This document shows, piece after piece, positions 59,611 through 64,000 of a stretch of DNA of 64,000 nt (the stretch's first letter is position 1; each line of letters starts with the position of its first letter). The notes below the pieces were generated by a model. The model ran no database searches, was not told where the DNA came from, and worked only from the letters and a program-made list of their open reading frames with translations. Source of the stretch: Siphlonurus alternatus (Eukaryota; Arthropoda; Insecta; Ephemeroptera; Siphlonuridae); assembly GCA_949825025.1 (NCBI GenBank), contig OX463785.1:17299971-17363970 (forward strand), in the 5' to 3' direction. Both the position numbers and the translations under genes were made by a program.

Positions 59611-59812
59611 CAGTCAAATTTATGCCGGAAGTAGCCGGAAGTGAGAGGTTTCTGGTCGTCTTATTCAAATCTGAATCTTGAAAATTTGCAAACATGTTAG
59701 TACTCTTCTTACAAACCTGTAGCCAAAATTTTAATATGTAAATACTAATAGGAAGGTCAGAAACCTCACACTTCCGGCTACTTCTGGCGTGAATTTTAAA
59801 TTAATTTGACTG
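59611..59812. mobile_element. Foldback MITE H, copy 2 (202 bp, TA-flanked)
   Basis: The termini CAGTCAAAT and ATTTGACTG are flanked by TA (59609-59610 and 59813-59814). GCCGGAAGTAGCCGGAAGTG and its inverse CACTTCCGGCTACTTCTGGC lie just inside. Length and layout match the 48.7-kb copy, although the first ten terminal bases differ. Confidence 0.88.
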
Positions 59813-59814
59813 TA

Positions 59815-61285
59815 GAGAGAGACAGAGAAGGATAGAGTTTAAAGAAAAAAAATAGCAATGACAGAAATATAAAGCTAAGGTGTTATACAAAAGAAATATG
59901 TGATATGAAGATGATTTATCTTAATTGTCTTTTTTCAAAAAATATTTCTTTATGCCATTCAATATTTTATAGTATACCGTTCTATAGCTTTGTTATATAT
60001 TTCAAAGACTATAAAAACAATGTGATAAAAGAACTATTAGGATATTAATAGCGATAAAAATACATAAAAGAATATTAATTGAATAAAATGTTGAATAATG
60101 TAATGGAAACCTGCTCCAGTTTAATGATTAATTTAAAGTGCTGCTTCGTCATGAATGGATTAACTTAAATAAATTTTAAATTTCGATAATGCTTTTATAA
60201 TTAGCAATACAATGTATTTAGAGCCCATTGAATACAATTTAAATGGTTTTCTCATAAAACGACTATTCTCTGTCTATATTTGCGTTCATTATATATTATA
60301 ACTTTTTACTTTTCAGAAAACTGACACTTGAACTTTCAAATTGTATGATATGCCTCTTACTGATACCAATTTTAAATTACTCTACATGTTATAAAATTTA
60401 AAAGGGGCCTACTTTGGAGATTTTGAGAGGATTAAATTCGTCCTTAAGAAAGAAAAAAAAAAGACATAGGCAGCACAACAAAGGGACAAAGTTAAAAAAT
60501 ACATGAGAGAAAAAAAAGGAGCAAAAAATTTATATGGCATGCAGTGTTGATCGTTGGTGCGTTTTCCCATAATCTGAGCCACAATAGACTAATATATAAT
60601 CCCCCTGTGTCCTGACCTACTTTATAACAATACAATAAGCACGACATCCGTCTACGTAGAAAAAATGAAAATAATCTTATTCTCCTTTAGTTTATCAAAC
60701 TTACTCAAGTATTAATACAACGATTTTCCGTTCTATGAACTGTAAATATATTTTTTTAAATTTGTTTTCAGACTTAAAATATATTGAAGTTTTTTTTTTT
60801 AATATTAAATTTCATTGATATTTTAGGTTTTTTTAGCACAATTTTTAACAAAATTATTAAATGATCCACCACGTCTCTTGGAAGCATTTATACCCAACAC
60901 CTTTTTCTATGAAATATCAAATACCTAGCTCCAGAGGGAGTGGCTGCACTTTCATTTTTTTTTTTAATTATTTTCTTGGCTCACTAAGATTTTTAATGTA
61001 AAATCAGAGCAGTATAATTAGGTCTTTCTAATTAATTATGCAATAAAAAGTCACGCAGGACTGTCCATCATTATAATGAGAATCAAGTTAGCTTTAGGTT
61101 TCTATTCTAGTTTCATTATAATAATAATGACAACATTGTACTTCATAACAGAGAAACGTGTTTTACAAAGGATTCAAGGATATTTGAAAATGCAATTATT
61201 ATTTTTTAATAATTTCTTTCGACTTTACTAATGAGCTATTAAAATTTCTAAAGTGCATTTCTGTCTGAATGATACTTGATCCCCC
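59815..61285. other. A+T-rich DNA without recognised gene
   Basis: Background; no splice-bounded frame or foldback recognised. Confidence 0.4.
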
Positions 61286-61287
61286 CC

Positions 61288-61290
<3 letters not shown>

Positions 61291-61359
<69 letters not shown>
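61291..61359. repeat. (CT)n microsatellite
   Basis: CT tract of about 69 bp preceded by a run of nine C. It lies about 435 bp from the next CT tract. Confidence 0.98.
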
Positions 61360-61362
<3 letters not shown>

Positions 61363-61790
61363 TTTTTTTAGCCTTTTAAACCCTTATTTTTGAAAAAAAA
61401 AAAAAGGTAACTATCATAATATACATTACTTTAAAATATTCGGTAATGAAGACCATGTTTCTATTTTATATAAATTGTTCTAATAATTTTTTTGAATAAA
61501 TTTGTGCTTAATATAATGTATAAACTTTTATCCCTTTTTTTTTAATTTTATGGCTGAATTTTAATCACGTATATGCTATGTAGTATAAAAAAAAGTTATA
61601 ATAATTGTGTTTTTTTATACTGTTATATAACAAATTATATAAATATGTATAAAAAAATAGTTGTTTCAAATTTGTTTGTGGTTTGTACTTTTTTTTTATA
61701 TACATTTTTCAGTTGTTTTATATTCCCGCATCAAAGTTCTATACTATTTGCTTCAAGCTGTAATAGTGTGGCTTATTGTGAAGTCTCTCT

Positions 61791-61793
<3 letters not shown>

Positions 61794-61863
<70 letters not shown>
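61794..61863. repeat. (CT)n microsatellite
   Basis: CT tract of about 70 bp in A+T-rich flanks. Confidence 0.98.
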
Positions 61864-61869
<6 letters not shown>

Positions 61870-61870
<1 letters not shown>

Positions 61871-63650
61871 TTCGTCTCGTTTCTATAGACTCCCTGCCTC
61901 TCAACATTTAGATTGATGCTTTCTTTTACTCTCATATTTATTTATACTTATATATTTTTTATGATATAAAAGAAAGAATATAAAATACATTTCAGCAAAT
62001 GGAGAGTTATGTAAAACAATTGTATACAAATTTGAATTGTTTTAATTGGAATACATTATACTCTTTTGTTCTTATACATTAATATTAATTCAAATATCAT
62101 TTCTAATTTATGAAAATTGAATGATTTATTATGAAATTTATATTGTTCTTATGAAATATAAAAATACAGAATCTTTGAGTACAATAATATAATGTAATTC
62201 ATCATTGCACACGCAAATGCCACGCACCTTTGTTTTGTATTATATATTGTAGCACTTGTTTAAATTTTGTTCACATTAATTAAGAAAATTTTAATTAAAG
62301 TAGTAAATTGGTCTTATAAAGCACTAACAGAAGGCATTGAAAATCTCGTCGTTAGCCTCAGTGTAAATCGCTACACGTACAAAATATTTAAAAATATATT
62401 TAATAATAAATGGAGGAATTTAAAATTCTGAGAGCAAAAGTTTGTAAATTTTAAACCACATGCATGGTATTTTACCAGATTTACCTCCCAATTTTTGTTA
62501 TATTTTCATTTCAAATATTTTTTATTTTTTTATTTAAACTTTTGCCTACATTCAAATTCAAAATTGTGTCTATTCCACCATCATGGAACTCATGCACTGT
62601 AAAGTAGGATGATTTTATTGTTCATTTTTAACATCCTTATATTATTTTTTTCGGTGGACATTTCTTCATTTTATCTCTTTCAGCGAGGATACGAATGTTA
62701 TTCTTTCAACTAATAAGCCCTTATTGATTTGTTTTGAGTTATGTCATTTTCTTTACCATCTAAACTGTTCACAACTTCTTCTGTAGAAATTTTACAGATC
62801 CGTAGCTTTCAGATTTATATTTGTTGTCAAGTGCAATGTATTGTAAACTTCCAGATGAATCTCACAGATAAAGTGGATAAACTTTTTATTGAATACTCCG
62901 CTTGTTCCTTCAAAATAAACCAATCAGAAGCCTCGTAGCAACAAGTAATTCAGACAGATTACCTCTTTTGCAGGTAAAAACACCTGTGGCCTTTTTTATT
63001 AAAGTTTTATTCAACCTGTATCATAGGGGAGATACCTAATATAATACTGTATATATTTATTAGAGCTACTGTAAGAAATATTACTAAAAATGTTACTAAA
63101 AATTACCTTGGACATTTAAGCCGGTATATGTATCGATTGAATTATTTTTTTTTTAATTCTATGTACTTTAATGATGTAGCTGTAGTTATTATATAGTATA
63201 GTAAAAAGTAGTAAAATTTTTTGAAGTTAAAATTGTAAAAAAAAATAATGATAAAAACTGCATGGCCTAATTATGATATTAGTTGTTTAACAGTATACCG
63301 ACAGGGTAAATTATAAAAAAAAAATCAAATTTTATTGTTGACATATTAAATTCACATTTTGTCATGCATGTAAGAACTTTTAGAACTATAAAAAAATGGT
63401 TAAATTTACACTTTTTATTTAATATAACTTGTATCAGTTGCTTAACTTAAAAAAAAAAAAAAATCTGTGTATCAAAAAATATTGTGTAGCAACTCTCTCA
63501 GTTTTTGTTCTTTATACATTTTTGTTATGAAAAGAAAGTAGTATTTTTTGCTGTATTTGTCGGCCTTTTCTGCTTATTTTTCTTTTGTTATACGAGTGCA
63601 GGAAAGTGCAAAAATATAGAAATATAAAACTCTCCATTCTTCTTTTTTAT
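61870..63650. other. A+T-rich DNA without recognised gene
   Basis: A CCAATCAG box (62918-62925) lies shortly before a second, weaker acceptor-donor junction, CTCTTTTGCAG/GTAAAA at about 62973. No exon called. Confidence 0.35.
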
Positions 63651-63653
63651 ATT

Positions 63654-63654
<1 letters not shown>

Positions 63655-63701
<47 letters not shown>
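63655..63701. repeat. (CT)n microsatellite
   Basis: CT tract of about 47 bp, the ninth long CT/GA tract in the window. Confidence 0.98.
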
Positions 63702-63704
<3 letters not shown>

Positions 63705-64000
63705 CTCTGCCATTTTCATATATCAGAATACACATATATACTTGCTTGTATAATAAAATAGCATTAAGAACATTATATTGTTGTTGTCCTATCTTATTTT
63801 ATGACTATATCTAACATGAGCCATACATAACAATGTTTACGTTGTATGGGAAAAACATCGTACATGTATATTGTGTGTATATGTGTCGACGGATACTTTA
63901 ATACATCGTAAATAATAATATTTTTTTGAATATTTTTTCTTGCGTGTATTTATTGAAGTATAAATAAATTCTTTTACAGAGAAATTTAACAATATGTTAT

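Overview
The window reads as non-coding DNA from an animal nuclear genome, most likely an arthropod and probably an insect. It is very A+T-rich, with long (CT)n/(GA)n tracts, RNA polymerase III SINEs, many small foldback DNA transposons (MITEs), a 5'-truncated non-LTR retrotransposon tail, and no long host open reading frame. No bacterial, organellar or viral gene arrangement, rRNA array or CRISPR array is visible. The lineage is inferred from repeat style; nothing in the sequence names a species.

Layout. 1-8 kb: a 318-bp TA-flanked foldback element, two 5S-rRNA-derived SINEs, a paired CRE cluster and one good internal coding-exon candidate (3328-3476, + strand). 8.1-12.4 kb: a G+C-richer compound island with a short tandem array, a promoter-like block (RFX X-box palindrome, CRE, E-box, TATA), a three-copy GC-rich motif, a 1,058-bp direct tandem duplication, and four consecutive GC hairpins at its end. 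12.4-30 kb: A+T-rich DNA with a ratchet-type splice motif (12.93 kb), MITEs and (CT)n tracts. 30-31 kb: the end of a non-LTR reverse-transcriptase reading frame with a poly(A) tail, possibly inside a MITE. 31-38 kb: more MITEs, including a back-to-back dimer next to a 347-bp palindrome, and a second exon-like island (36.94-37.07 kb). 39-40.3 kb: an old, diverged ~0.6-kb tandem duplication. 42 kb: a tRNA-derived SINE (minus strand) that shares its central domain with the 5S SINEs. 47-60 kb: MITEs of several families, a hexamer microsatellite, a non-autonomous hAT-type element with an 8-bp target duplication and a nested MITE, two further 5S SINEs and a ~595-bp near-perfect palindrome. 60-64 kb: mostly A+T-rich DNA with three (CT)n tracts.

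Interpretation. The simplest picture is the interior of one or more very long introns, or intergenic DNA, filled by repeated insertion of non-autonomous elements. Most MITEs keep their target-site duplications, which allows assignment to Tc1/mariner-like (TA), PIF/Harbinger-like (3-bp TNA), possible piggyBac-like (TTAA) and hAT-like (8 bp) groups. No transposase gene is present, so all depend on enzymes encoded elsewhere. The most unusual signals are: 16 perfect TGACGTCA (CRE) octamers, several inside mobile elements; 5S-headed and tRNA-headed SINEs sharing one body domain; juxtaposed splice acceptor-donor motifs, including ones carried by a MITE family; and the 8.1-12.4 kb island, whose identity I could not establish.
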